Of a stretch of DNA of 8,717 bases, positions 1 through 5,703 are shown piece after piece (within the stretch, counting starts at the first letter, position 1; each line of letters begins with the position of its first letter). The stretch is from Nitrospiraceae bacterium (lineage in GTDB: Bacteria > Nitrospirota > Nitrospiria > Nitrospirales > UBA8639). Made by a program: the position numbers and the translations under genes. Location of the stretch: positions 1-8,717 of the forward strand of contig DOFS01000596.1 in NCBI GenBank assembly GCA_003523945.1. The letters run 5' to 3'. The notes beneath the pieces were generated by a model that was not told the origin of the DNA, did no database searches, and saw nothing but the letters and a program-made list of their open reading frames with translations.

Positions 1-858
1 CCCATCGGCCATAACACCTTCTGTAGCAATAACCGTGACGCTTTGACAGCTTGGTGCCGGCTGAAGAGTGCGGGGATCTAGGATGTGATGATAACGAATC
101 CCATCCTTCATGAAAAAACGTTGATAGTCTCCCGCAGTGGAAACGGCTTCATTTTCCAGTTCGATCCGCCCTAAGACTTCGCCTTGCTCCTTGCGAGGGT
201 GCTGGATACCGAAAACGAATCGCTGATCATCCGGCATGCGTCCAAAGGTTTTGATATCCCCTGACAAGGCCACCACTCCTGCTGTCGCCCCTGCCGCTTG
301 CATGACCTTAGACGCGAGATCGGCCGCATATCCTTTTCCAATGCCCCCCACATCGATAGACATACCAGGGCGTCGCAACCACACGCTTCGCGTTTTTTCG
401 TCTAACTGCATGTAAGCTAAGTCCATCTGCGGACGGAGGGCGTCAAGATCTTCCTGAGTCGGAACATATCCTTCCCCACTGGCATTCCAGGCCTTCACGG
501 CTGGACCCACGGCGATATTAAACCCGCCATTTGTGAGTTGGGCCATCTCCAGCGAACGCTCCACCACATCAAACGTTTCCTGGCTCACCGGGACCGCTTC
601 CCGTCCCGCCGCGGCATTCACCCGTGATAACTCACTGGTTGGAATCCAGGTGCTGAGCAACTCTTCCAATCGCCTGATTTCATCAAGCCCCGCCTGGGCC
701 GCCCGATTCGCAACCCTCTCATCAGCTCCAACCGCCGTGACAAACACCACGGTTCCCATCAGGAGCTGACTTCGCTTCACCAGATGAGGTGTTCCCTGAC
801 AACCCGCCAGGAAGAGACTCAAGATGCAGAGTCCAAGGATATTCTTCATTCTCCACAT
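1..858 (-). CDS. apbE: FAD:protein FMN transferase (ApbE), lipoprotein, C-terminus cut by window edge
   Basis: ApbE transfers FMN from FAD to a Thr/Ser of exported flavoproteins, using Mg2+, in the periplasm. I translated 286 codons running off the left edge. Visible motifs are a signal peptide with lipobox LAGC (Cys20), LMGT (33-36), the hallmark DVGGIGKGYAAD (169-180), SGD (199-201), STAGDYQRFF (240-249), HHILDPRT (257-264) and the start of the metal-binding ADG segment (284-286). Roughly the last 50 residues are missing. Within the substrate-binding loop the usual DPRTG is DPRTL here. The start at 858 is chosen because GGAGAG lies about 7 nt upstream; the Met at 849 is too far from it. It lies 64 bp downstream of a lipoprotein gene on the same strand, probably in one operon. 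A likely substrate is the FMN-binding protein at 4165-4854. Family assignment is secure; the substrate is inferred. Confidence 0.95.
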   Translation of the reverse strand, partial: MWRMKNILGLCILSLFLAGCQGTPHLVKRSQLLMGTVVFVTAVGADERVANRAAQAGLDEIRRLEELLSTWIPTSELSRVNAAAGREAVPVSQETFDVVERSLEMAQLTNGGFNIAVGPAVKAWNASGEGYVPTQEDLDALRPQMDLAYMQLDEKTRSVWLRRPGMSIDVGGIGKGYAADLASKVMQAAGATAGVVALSGDIKTFGRMPDDQRFVFGIQHPRKEQGEVLGRIELENEAVSTAGDYQRFFMKDGIRYHHILDPRTLQPAPSCQSVTVIATEGVMADG

Positions 859-922
859 GATTGCTCTCCAATTCTCATCAATGAGGTTTGTTTTAGAACA
901 GCCAGAATCTGCTTGAAATAAT

Positions 923-1534
923 TTATGTGGGATTATGGCGATTGAAGTATCGGAATCTTGGGTAGGGTGTGATTTCATACAAACGTGACCGTAACAAGAA
1001 CGGTTCAGCCAGGGAGGAGACGATCAATTTTTGGGGAAGGGAAGGATAACGAACCCTCAATTCCACAATCGCTTGCACCAGTTCGGAGGAAATTGTGACT
1101 TCTAAGTCTCTCGTAAAATCCGGAGACCCAATTTGGAATCGCCACCATCCTAAGTACACCACTCCCTGAACCGGAACTTCAAATGCTAAAGGAACTTCTG
1201 CACTGGATCGAAACCCGCCTTCATGAATAAACACACGAGTCACTTGATACTGTCCCGGGTCCAACGGAAGGAAAAAGTAGGAAGAATCAGCCTCAATATC
1301 CACACGATATCGCCGTCCTCCATCCCTGGCGATAAATTCAAATGAAGCCATTTCAGGCAGAAAAATCCTCCCTGACGGATTTTCCTGCCACACCTGAATG
1401 TGGCCGAAAACCAGAGGCGCCTTGATGTCTTCTTGAGCGGGATGAGCCGGAAACTGATGAACGCATCCCAAACTCATTACAGCAAAAATCACCAACAACA
1501 CTATCCGGCAAACAAGAAGATTCCCCTTGGTCAT
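923..1534 (-). CDS. Putative lipoprotein with a beta-sandwich-like domain, unknown function
   Basis: This 203-residue protein starts with a lipoprotein signal peptide: MTKG, a hydrophobic stretch, then lipobox MSLGC with Cys24. The mature part is beta-rich and contains a pattern seen in small bacterial lipoproteins, PLDPGQYQVTRV followed by FEVPVQGVVYLGWWRF, i.e. a 'P-G-x-Y' turn and a 'V-Y-L-G' strand. I recognise no enzyme motif and assign no function. The frame is open up to an ATG at 1624 (233 residues) and another ATG at 1552. I prefer 1534 because GAGGG sits about 10 nt upstream and because this start places the signal peptide at the N-terminus. It is the first gene of the probable operon with apbE, 64 bp downstream, and is divergent from the zinc-ribbon gene at 1689. 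A role linked to the ApbE flavin system is possible by association only. Confidence 0.8.
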   Translation of the reverse strand: MTKGNLLVCRIVLLVIFAVMSLGCVHQFPAHPAQEDIKAPLVFGHIQVWQENPSGRIFLPEMASFEFIARDGGRRYRVDIEADSSYFFLPLDPGQYQVTRVFIHEGGFRSSAEVPLAFEVPVQGVVYLGWWRFQIGSPDFTRDLEVTISSELVQAIVELRVRYPSLPQKLIVSSLAEPFLLRSRLYEITPYPRFRYFNRHNPT

Positions 1535-1610
1535 TCGGCCATTATCCCTCATCCATTTCTTTTCAAGCCCGCACAGCATAGAAATATATACATGAAAAAT
1601 ACGTCCCGTC

Positions 1611-1640
1611 TTGACAGACGTCAAATGCCTACGGTATTAA
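1611..1640 (+). promoter_or_regulatory. Candidate promoter for the zinc-ribbon gene, -35 inside an inverted repeat
   Basis: TTGACA (1611-1616) and TATTAA (1635-1640) are separated by 18 nt, placing transcription start near 1647, about 40 nt before the ATG at 1689. The -35 lies within the inverted repeat TTGAC-AGAC-GTCAA (1611-1624), which could be an operator. The AT-rich stretch 1647-1680 between this promoter and the gene also holds the minus-strand promoter, so the divergent units may be co-regulated. Confidence 0.4.
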
Positions 1641-1658
1641 GAACAGTTCTCAATTTCA

Positions 1659-1687
1659 AAATTATCAATAATCACATTCAGTGTCAA
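1659..1687 (-). promoter_or_regulatory. Candidate sigma70-type promoter for the lipoprotein-apbE operon
   Basis: Read on the minus strand, a perfect TTGACA (1687-1682) is followed after 17 nt by TAATTT (1664-1659); an alternative -10, GATAAT (1666-1661), has a 15-nt spacer. The leader to the start at 1534 would be about 120 nt. The -10 box is weak. Confidence 0.4.
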
Positions 1688-1688
1688 A

Positions 1689-1853
1689 ATGGAATATAAA
1701 AAAGAAATAGCCTCCCCTTGCGCCACATCTACGGAGGCGCGTTGTCATTGCGGACAACTGATGGCCATTTTAAAAAAAGATGGGGTAGAACTGAAATGCA
1801 AACGCTGCAAGCGGCTGATTCTCATACCATTTACCAGCACTGAATCCCAATGA
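1689..1853 (+). CDS. Small Com-like zinc-ribbon protein (54 aa)
   Basis: The ORF encodes 54 residues with a compact zinc ribbon: RCHCGQLMA (Cys19, Cys21) followed 15 residues later by KCKRCKR (Cys37, Cys40), with flanking basic residues and a further Cys11. The spacing and the 'RCxCGxLxA ... ELKCKRCKR' pattern match the Com family, named for the translational activator of the Mu mom gene; similar short proteins are also found outside phages. A nucleic-acid-binding role is inferred. No phage genes are nearby. ATG 1689 is the only ATG upstream of the zinc ribbon in this frame, as a stop lies at 1638-1640; no clear Shine-Dalgarno precedes it. It lies 153 bp upstream of the porin and is followed six bases later by a palindrome. 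Its function here is unknown. Confidence 0.75.
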   Translation: MEYKKEIASPCATSTEARCHCGQLMAILKKDGVELKCKRCKRLILIPFTSTESQ

Positions 1854-1858
1854 GGCTC

Positions 1859-1880
1859 CCTGCCCAACCGGTTGGGCAGG
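1859..1880. repeat. Perfect 22-bp palindrome
   Basis: The sequence is a perfect palindrome of 22 bp, CCTGCCCAACC followed by its exact reverse complement, beginning 6 nt after the zinc-ribbon stop codon. There is no U-tract after it, so it is not a standard intrinsic terminator. It could be a weak terminator or mRNA-end stabiliser for the zinc-ribbon gene, or a dimeric-protein operator upstream of the porin. Confidence 0.7.
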
Positions 1881-1929
1881 TACCAGAAATCAAGATACTC
1901 CAGACCCATGACCGTCATTATTCCCTTCC

Positions 1930-1978
1930 ACTGAGGACCCCGAGTCCCCTATTCATTTACTGAGGACCTCAGCGTCCC
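1930..1978 (+). repeat. Tandem imperfect direct repeats upstream of the porin
   Basis: Two copies of ACTGAGGACC followed by a C/T-rich end closing in GTCCC lie at 1930-1948 and 1959-1978, 29 bp apart start to start. Each has internal dyad character (GGAC...GTCC; the second also TGAGG-A-CCTCA). They lie 30-80 bp before the porin start and could be regulator-binding sites. I found no convincing promoter hexamers in 1881-2000. Confidence 0.55.
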
Positions 1979-2006
1979 AATTTCAAATTTTAGGAGGTTT
2001 TCATTC

Positions 2007-3437
2007 ATGAAGAAGTATGCCATCACGGCTCTTATAGCCACCACCATCGTCGTTGGGCAAATCGGATTCCAGGAATCCGCCAATGCACGAGAGGACCTGG
2101 TTTCTGACACTCCAACCGCGGTTCAGGCCGTTTCAAATGAAGAGATCGAAAGAATTGTGGATCAGCGAATTCAAGAGATTCTCAATAAGAAACCCGAAGC
2201 CGGCCTTCCTCCTTCCACGGCCACCCCGCCTCAACCCCTCAACATTCGTGGAGGTAAAAACCTGCAAGAATTATCCCAACCCAGGGAAGGAAAGAAGTAT
2301 GATTCAACAATGCAAGGCTCTGGAAGCCTTATCTATGCCAGGCCCTTCGTTTCCAGCCCCAAAGCCATCGTCGGTGGCTATATGGACATCGAATATTTTA
2401 ACCGGTCCAATCAGGGAAACAGCTACTTCGATCAACACCGTTTGGTCCCCTTCATTTATGGGGATATCAGCGATCGGGTAAAATTCGCTGCAGAAATTGA
2501 ATTCGAGCATGGAACCAACGACATTAAAGTGGAATTTGCCACCATCGATTACCTCGTTCAAGAACCAATTAACTTACGTGCCGGCATCATCCTCCTGCCC
2601 ATGGGAAAATTCAATCTTCTGCATGACGCGCCTCTTCGTGATTTAACAGAACGTCCGCTGGTGGCCCAGCGGATCATCCCTTCAACACTCCACCAACCCG
2701 GCGTCGGAGCGTATGGAACCTTTTATCCGACCACTCTTTCGAAAGTGGATTATGAATTCTATGTGCTCAATGGGTTCACTAACGCGTTTGGAGGAAATGG
2801 AAACCCAAACAATACTTCCAACATCACGGCACAAAACGGAATCCGTTCGGCAAGATCAAGTGACACGAGTTTCGACAACAATGACGGAAAGTCCATCGTC
2901 GGACGCGTAGCGGTCAGCCCTTTCCTAGGAGTAGAAATCGGCGGTTCGGGATTTTTCGGGACTTATGATAGTCGGAGCAAGCGCCCCCTGGCCATTTGGG
3001 CGTTGGACTGGACCTTCCAACGCGGTCCCTTTGAATTCATTGGAGAAAGTGCCTGGGCCTATGTCCGTGATAACAACATCAATGCCAATGGTACCCCTAA
3101 CGGCAATCCCCGCCGTATGCATGGCTATTACACCCAATTAAACTATCATTTTTTACCTGAATGGCTTAGTGATTGGGCCCCGACCTTTTTTAAAAAGGAA
3201 GTTTCCACCTTTACCGCAGTCGTCCGGTGGGAACAAATCAACACCGGCCAAGATTTGAATTCCAACACAGAAGCGGGAAAAATTGGCAAATTTGATCGAT
3301 TGACCCTTGGACTGAACTTCCGGCCCACGGAAGATACGGTGTTCAAAACGGACTTCCAATATACTCCTGTTGGCCGACGGGGCAATGAGCGGATTCACGA
3401 TACGGCTTTTGTGGCATCCTGGGCCACGTATTTCTAA
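2007..3437 (+). CDS. Outer-membrane beta-barrel porin
   Basis: This 476-residue protein has a signal peptide with cleavage after ANA (residue 27). A short helical/coiled-coil segment (about 43-62) and a Pro-rich linker (63-78) follow, then a long barrel-like region from about residue 105 with alternating aromatic and polar strands and Gly/Asn-rich loops (for example around 270-300 and 360-370). It ends in Phe476 after SWATY, the usual C-terminal signal of outer-membrane barrels. The layout (periplasmic coiled coil, then barrel) resembles porins of the phosphate-selective O/P type, but substrate cannot be read from the sequence. The start is certain: AGGAGG lies 9 nt before the ATG. It is probably a monocistronic gene ending at the hairpin at 3460-3504. 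Its position between the flavin genes suggests, without proving, a role in the same uptake or stress response. Confidence 0.88.
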   Translation: MKKYAITALIATTIVVGQIGFQESANAREDLVSDTPTAVQAVSNEEIERIVDQRIQEILNKKPEAGLPPSTATPPQPLNIRGGKNLQELSQPREGKKYDSTMQGSGSLIYARPFVSSPKAIVGGYMDIEYFNRSNQGNSYFDQHRLVPFIYGDISDRVKFAAEIEFEHGTNDIKVEFATIDYLVQEPINLRAGIILLPMGKFNLLHDAPLRDLTERPLVAQRIIPSTLHQPGVGAYGTFYPTTLSKVDYEFYVLNGFTNAFGGNGNPNNTSNITAQNGIRSARSSDTSFDNNDGKSIVGRVAVSPFLGVEIGGSGFFGTYDSRSKRPLAIWALDWTFQRGPFEFIGESAWAYVRDNNINANGTPNGNPRRMHGYYTQLNYHFLPEWLSDWAPTFFKKEVSTFTAVVRWEQINTGQDLNSNTEAGKIGKFDRLTLGLNFRPTEDTVFKTDFQYTPVGRRGNERIHDTAFVASWATYF

Positions 3438-3459
3438 GAGATCATTTTAGGCAACATAG

Positions 3460-3504
3460 GAGAAAACAGGGAGAAAGGACTTGGTCCCTTCTCCCTGTTT
3501 TCTC
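3460..3504 (+). terminator. Long-stem terminator after the porin
   Basis: Arms 3460-3480 and 3484-3504 pair over 21 bp with a single A-C mismatch (3476/3488) around the 3-nt loop TTG. The 3' arm contains TTTT but the following bases (TGGTATC) are not a clean U-tract. It starts 23 nt after the porin stop codon and separates the porin from the downstream operon. Confidence 0.75.
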
Positions 3505-3567
3505 TGGTATCAACTAATTTTTAACCAGATAAACCAACTCATACTGATATTTTAAAGATTTTACCGG

Positions 3568-3597
3568 TTGACCGCCTTAAACATCGAGTGATACAAT
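3568..3597 (+). promoter_or_regulatory. Promoter of the flavoprotein operon
   Basis: TTGACC (3568-3573), an 18-nt spacer and TACAAT (3592-3597) make a good sigma70-type promoter, with transcription start expected near 3604. The leader to the ATG at 3692 is about 90 nt and contains the Fur-like box, a location suited to repression. Confidence 0.55.
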
Positions 3598-3611
3598 TCG
3601 ATACCATTTAT

Positions 3612-3630
3612 CATAATGAGAATCAAATTC
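3612..3630 (+). promoter_or_regulatory. Fur-box-like operator of the flavoprotein operon
   Basis: The 19-mer CATAATGAGAATCAAATTC matches the Fur consensus GATAATGATAATCATTATC at 14 of 19 positions, including an unbroken ATAATGA and AATCA. A weaker minus-strand copy with GAGAAT lies at about 3641-3657. The site is 10-25 bp after the predicted +1, so Fe-Fur could block transcription in iron-replete cells. No Fur gene is in the window; the assignment rests on sequence similarity only. Confidence 0.6.
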
Positions 3631-3691
3631 AATTAAATTAGGATTCATTCTCGTTTTTATTTTATCATTCTGATCTGGCATTTATTTAATT

Positions 3692-4183
3692 ATGGTGTCT
3701 TCTTCGTCATTCCTTCTGTTCCGAAATTTTTCCCTCCTACTCTTAACCTCCCTAAGCTTGGGATGCAGTGCGCTTACCGGCACCAATCTCATGGCGGAAC
3801 GGTATTTGGCGTGTCCAATGGACTCTGTCTGGGATTCGGCCCTGGAAACGCTGAAGGCCTATCCCGTCACCGTCAAGGACAAGACTCAGGGACTGATTGA
3901 GACCGGTTGGCGGGTGGGTTACGTCGAGGGCAGGGCCTATGGGCTGCTCCAGCGGGAAGGAATGGGAGAAAAGGAACGTTCGCAATTGACGCTCACATTG
4001 ACTCCCTTAAAGGATAGCGTCATCCGCCTGCAACTGGCCGAACGCCGCCAGCATTGGGGATTCCGAGGGGGCTCAAGGCTTTATGACTGGTATCCGGTCG
4101 AACCCTCCCAGCAGGAAATTGATCACATTCTTAGCAATTTAACCCAAAAACTTGAGGCTGAAGGATGTTTCGTCGAATCCTGA
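3692..4183 (+). CDS. BamC-like helix-grip lipoprotein, first gene of flavoprotein operon
   Basis: The 163-residue product has a lipoprotein signal peptide ending in lipobox LSLGC (Cys25). The mature part begins YLACPMDSVWDSALETLKAYPV and continues with a 'DKTQGLIETGWR' strand. This resembles the small BamC/NlpB-like lipoprotein domain family, in which a helix packs on a beta sheet and the 'G-L-I-x-T-x-W' strand is typical. There are no catalytic motifs, so it is probably structural or binding, anchored to the outer or inner membrane. No good Shine-Dalgarno precedes ATG 3692, yet the signal peptide position supports it. Its last 19 bases overlap the start of the FMN-binding gene, so translation is probably coupled. 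Expression is probably controlled by the Fur-like box in its leader. Similarity is by pattern only. Confidence 0.75.
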   Translation: MVSSSSFLLFRNFSLLLLTSLSLGCSALTGTNLMAERYLACPMDSVWDSALETLKAYPVTVKDKTQGLIETGWRVGYVEGRAYGLLQREGMGEKERSQLTLTLTPLKDSVIRLQLAERRQHWGFRGGSRLYDWYPVEPSQQEIDHILSNLTQKLEAEGCFVES

Positions 4184-4854
4184 CCATTACCATCATCAAC
4201 ACATTCCTTTCTTTTGGCCTGACCTTTGGAGTCCATGCCCAAGACCAGCAAATCTGGGATGAGGAATTGAACAGATACCTTACCGTCCAGGAAATGGGCC
4301 AGGAAGATGTCTACCTGACTCCCGAAGATGCCGCCAAATTGATGTTTCCCGAGTCTGATTCCATCCGCTCAGAAGTCATCACCATCAATGAAGACGAAAA
4401 ACGGCTTATCGAGGACCGCATCGGGTGGCATTTTCCTGAAACAACCTTTGAGTGCTTCATTGGCCAAACAAATGGGAAAGTCGATGGATGGGCTTTTATC
4501 CAAAATACCATCGGGAAACATAAACCCATGACCTATATGGTCGGTGTTGACCCTGAGGGGGAAGTGACCAATGTTGAAATTTTGGTATATCGAGAATCAC
4601 GTGGAAGCGAAGTGCGGAAAAAGCGGTTTAATTACCAATATCAAGGGAAAACCCCCTACGACCCCATCCGTATCAACCGCGACATCATTAATATTTCGGG
4701 CGCCACCATGTCCGTCCGCTCCATGAGCGCTGGAGTCAAGCGAGCACTGGTACTGGTCGAAGAGCTCTACCTAAAACCATCGGGGAAAGGGAACGCCATC
4801 AATACCGCCAGCCGGAGCGACAAAGGATTTTTTGAGTCCCTCCTGGGATTCTAG
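4165..4854 (+). CDS. Exported FMN-binding domain protein with flavinylation motif
   Basis: The product is 229 residues long, with a cleavable signal peptide (cut after VHA, residue 25), so it is periplasmic. The C-terminal half is an FMN-binding domain of the NqrC/RnfG/NosR type: GEVTNVEILVYRESRG (132-147), FNYQYQGK (155-162) and DIINISGATMS (173-183). In this family the Thr of SGAT (Thr181) is the acceptor to which ApbE attaches FMN by a phosphoester bond. Here the Asp sits eight residues before Thr rather than at the -6 position of the NqrC-type motif. The N-terminal part (26-90) carries no motif I recognise. GAGG 7 nt before the ATG supports the start. It overlaps the lipoprotein gene by 19 bp and is followed by the four-helix membrane protein. 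A one-electron carrier between membrane and an extracytoplasmic acceptor, perhaps ferric iron, is inferred. Confidence 0.88.
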   Translation: MFRRILTITIINTFLSFGLTFGVHAQDQQIWDEELNRYLTVQEMGQEDVYLTPEDAAKLMFPESDSIRSEVITINEDEKRLIEDRIGWHFPETTFECFIGQTNGKVDGWAFIQNTIGKHKPMTYMVGVDPEGEVTNVEILVYRESRGSEVRKKRFNYQYQGKTPYDPIRINRDIINISGATMSVRSMSAGVKRALVLVEELYLKPSGKGNAINTASRSDKGFFESLLGF

Positions 4855-4870
4855 AGCCCTGCGCAATGAG

Positions 4871-5383
4871 ATGCGAAATTTCAATGCTCGATTTCGATTA
4901 CGCGACACCGACCGCCACATTCGTCTCGTCTATACGTGGTTCCTCCTCTTGATGCTTGCCGGTTTTGTCTTTACCTTTTTCTGGGCGCACAGCATGACAG
5001 AGCTGAGTCCCAAAGGCCTTGCCGAACATTATCGGGGCTCAGACGCAACATTTGGTGAACCCATGTCATTCGGACAATTGTCCGAGACGACGCATTTCCA
5101 CCTCTTCACCATGCCCGTCGTCTTCATGATTATGGTACATGTGCTGTATTTGACCATGGTCAGCCCCACCCTGAAGGTCGTAACCACATGGCTCACCTTT
5201 CTCGGCGTCACGCTTGATCTCGCATCACCCTGGCTCATTACCTATGTGTCACCCGCCTTTGTTTTAACCATGCTGACCGGTGACCTATTGATGCTTGTGG
5301 GATTTTTAATTATGTTTGTTATTCCAATGTATGAAATGTGGTGGCAGAAGGCAGCCTTCATGATGGACGAATCAGAAGACTAA
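4871..5383 (+). CDS. Four-helix integral membrane protein with conserved-looking histidines
   Basis: The 170-residue protein has four predicted membrane helices, at about 18-40, 76-98, 102-125 and 128-152, and an acidic C-terminus. Histidines sit at membrane borders: His40 (WAH) at the end of helix 1, His75 and His77 (THFH) at the start of helix 2 and His90 near its end. His77 and His90 are 13 residues apart, close to spacing used by haem-b ligands in cytochrome b helices, so haem binding is possible but unproven. I do not recognise a named family. Its place after the FMN-binding gene suggests it passes electrons to that protein across the inner membrane. ATG 4871 begins 17 nt after the upstream stop; its RBS is poor. 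A TTG at 4832, overlapping the FMN gene, with AGGA just upstream would add 13 residues. It is the last gene before the terminator at 5431. Confidence 0.78.
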   Translation: MRNFNARFRLRDTDRHIRLVYTWFLLLMLAGFVFTFFWAHSMTELSPKGLAEHYRGSDATFGEPMSFGQLSETTHFHLFTMPVVFMIMVHVLYLTMVSPTLKVVTTWLTFLGVTLDLASPWLITYVSPAFVLTMLTGDLLMLVGFLIMFVIPMYEMWWQKAAFMMDESED

Positions 5384-5430
5384 TCCACCATTCTCAACAC
5401 AACGTTTACAGGCCAGAGATTTTCGTCCAG

Positions 5431-5467
5431 AGCCCATGAGCCATAATCGTGCTCACGGGCTTTTTTT
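5431..5467 (+). terminator. Intrinsic terminator of the flavoprotein operon
   Basis: Arms AGCCCATGAGC (5431-5441) and GCTCACGGGCT (5451-5461) pair over 11 positions with one A-C mismatch around a 9-nt loop, followed by a run of seven T (5461-5467). It lies 48 nt after the stop codon of the membrane-protein gene. Confidence 0.9.
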
Positions 5468-5576
5468 ATGCATTTTTATCGTTGTCTTTGCTTGATTGGA
5501 TTATCAGTTTGAAGCCAGGCACTCCTGGTTGTGCGACTTCAAGAGCGGAAGACTCCCTTTTTAATCCGCCGCCGCA

Positions 5577-5601
5577 CCATTGACGCAAAAAGCGTGAATG
5601 G
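5577..5601. repeat. Inverted repeat in the long leader of the dihaem cytochrome gene
   Basis: CCATT-G-ACGC, AAAAA, GCGT-G-AATGG: nine of ten arm positions pair around an A5 centre, about 103-127 nt upstream of the ATG at 5704. It may be an operator or an mRNA hairpin. The surrounding gap 5384-5703 otherwise holds the operon terminator, a small hairpin CCAGG-CACT-CCTGG (5515-5528) and no ORF of note. I could not identify a convincing promoter there. Confidence 0.55.
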
Positions 5602-5703
5602 CATCACCCAGAAAAGAGTGGAAGGTACAGAAGAATGTCCTTTTCCTCTTAGGCCGAAGCGCCACATTTTTCCATTCCTTCTTCATTTCCGGAGGTTTCA
5701 ATC

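Noticed and set aside
533..769. 78-codon plus-strand ORF opposite apbE
   Set aside because: The minus strand encodes a motif-rich ApbE across this region, so this is an antisense shadow.
1400..1699. 99-codon plus-strand ORF overlapping the lipoprotein gene and the zinc-ribbon start
   Set aside because: It lies antisense to a gene with a clear signal peptide and lipobox, and its composition is not protein-like.
1859..1880. Palindrome as a standard intrinsic terminator for the zinc-ribbon gene
   Set aside because: There is no U-tract after the stem, and a perfect palindrome without spacer makes a strained loop; it is left as a repeat of unknown role.
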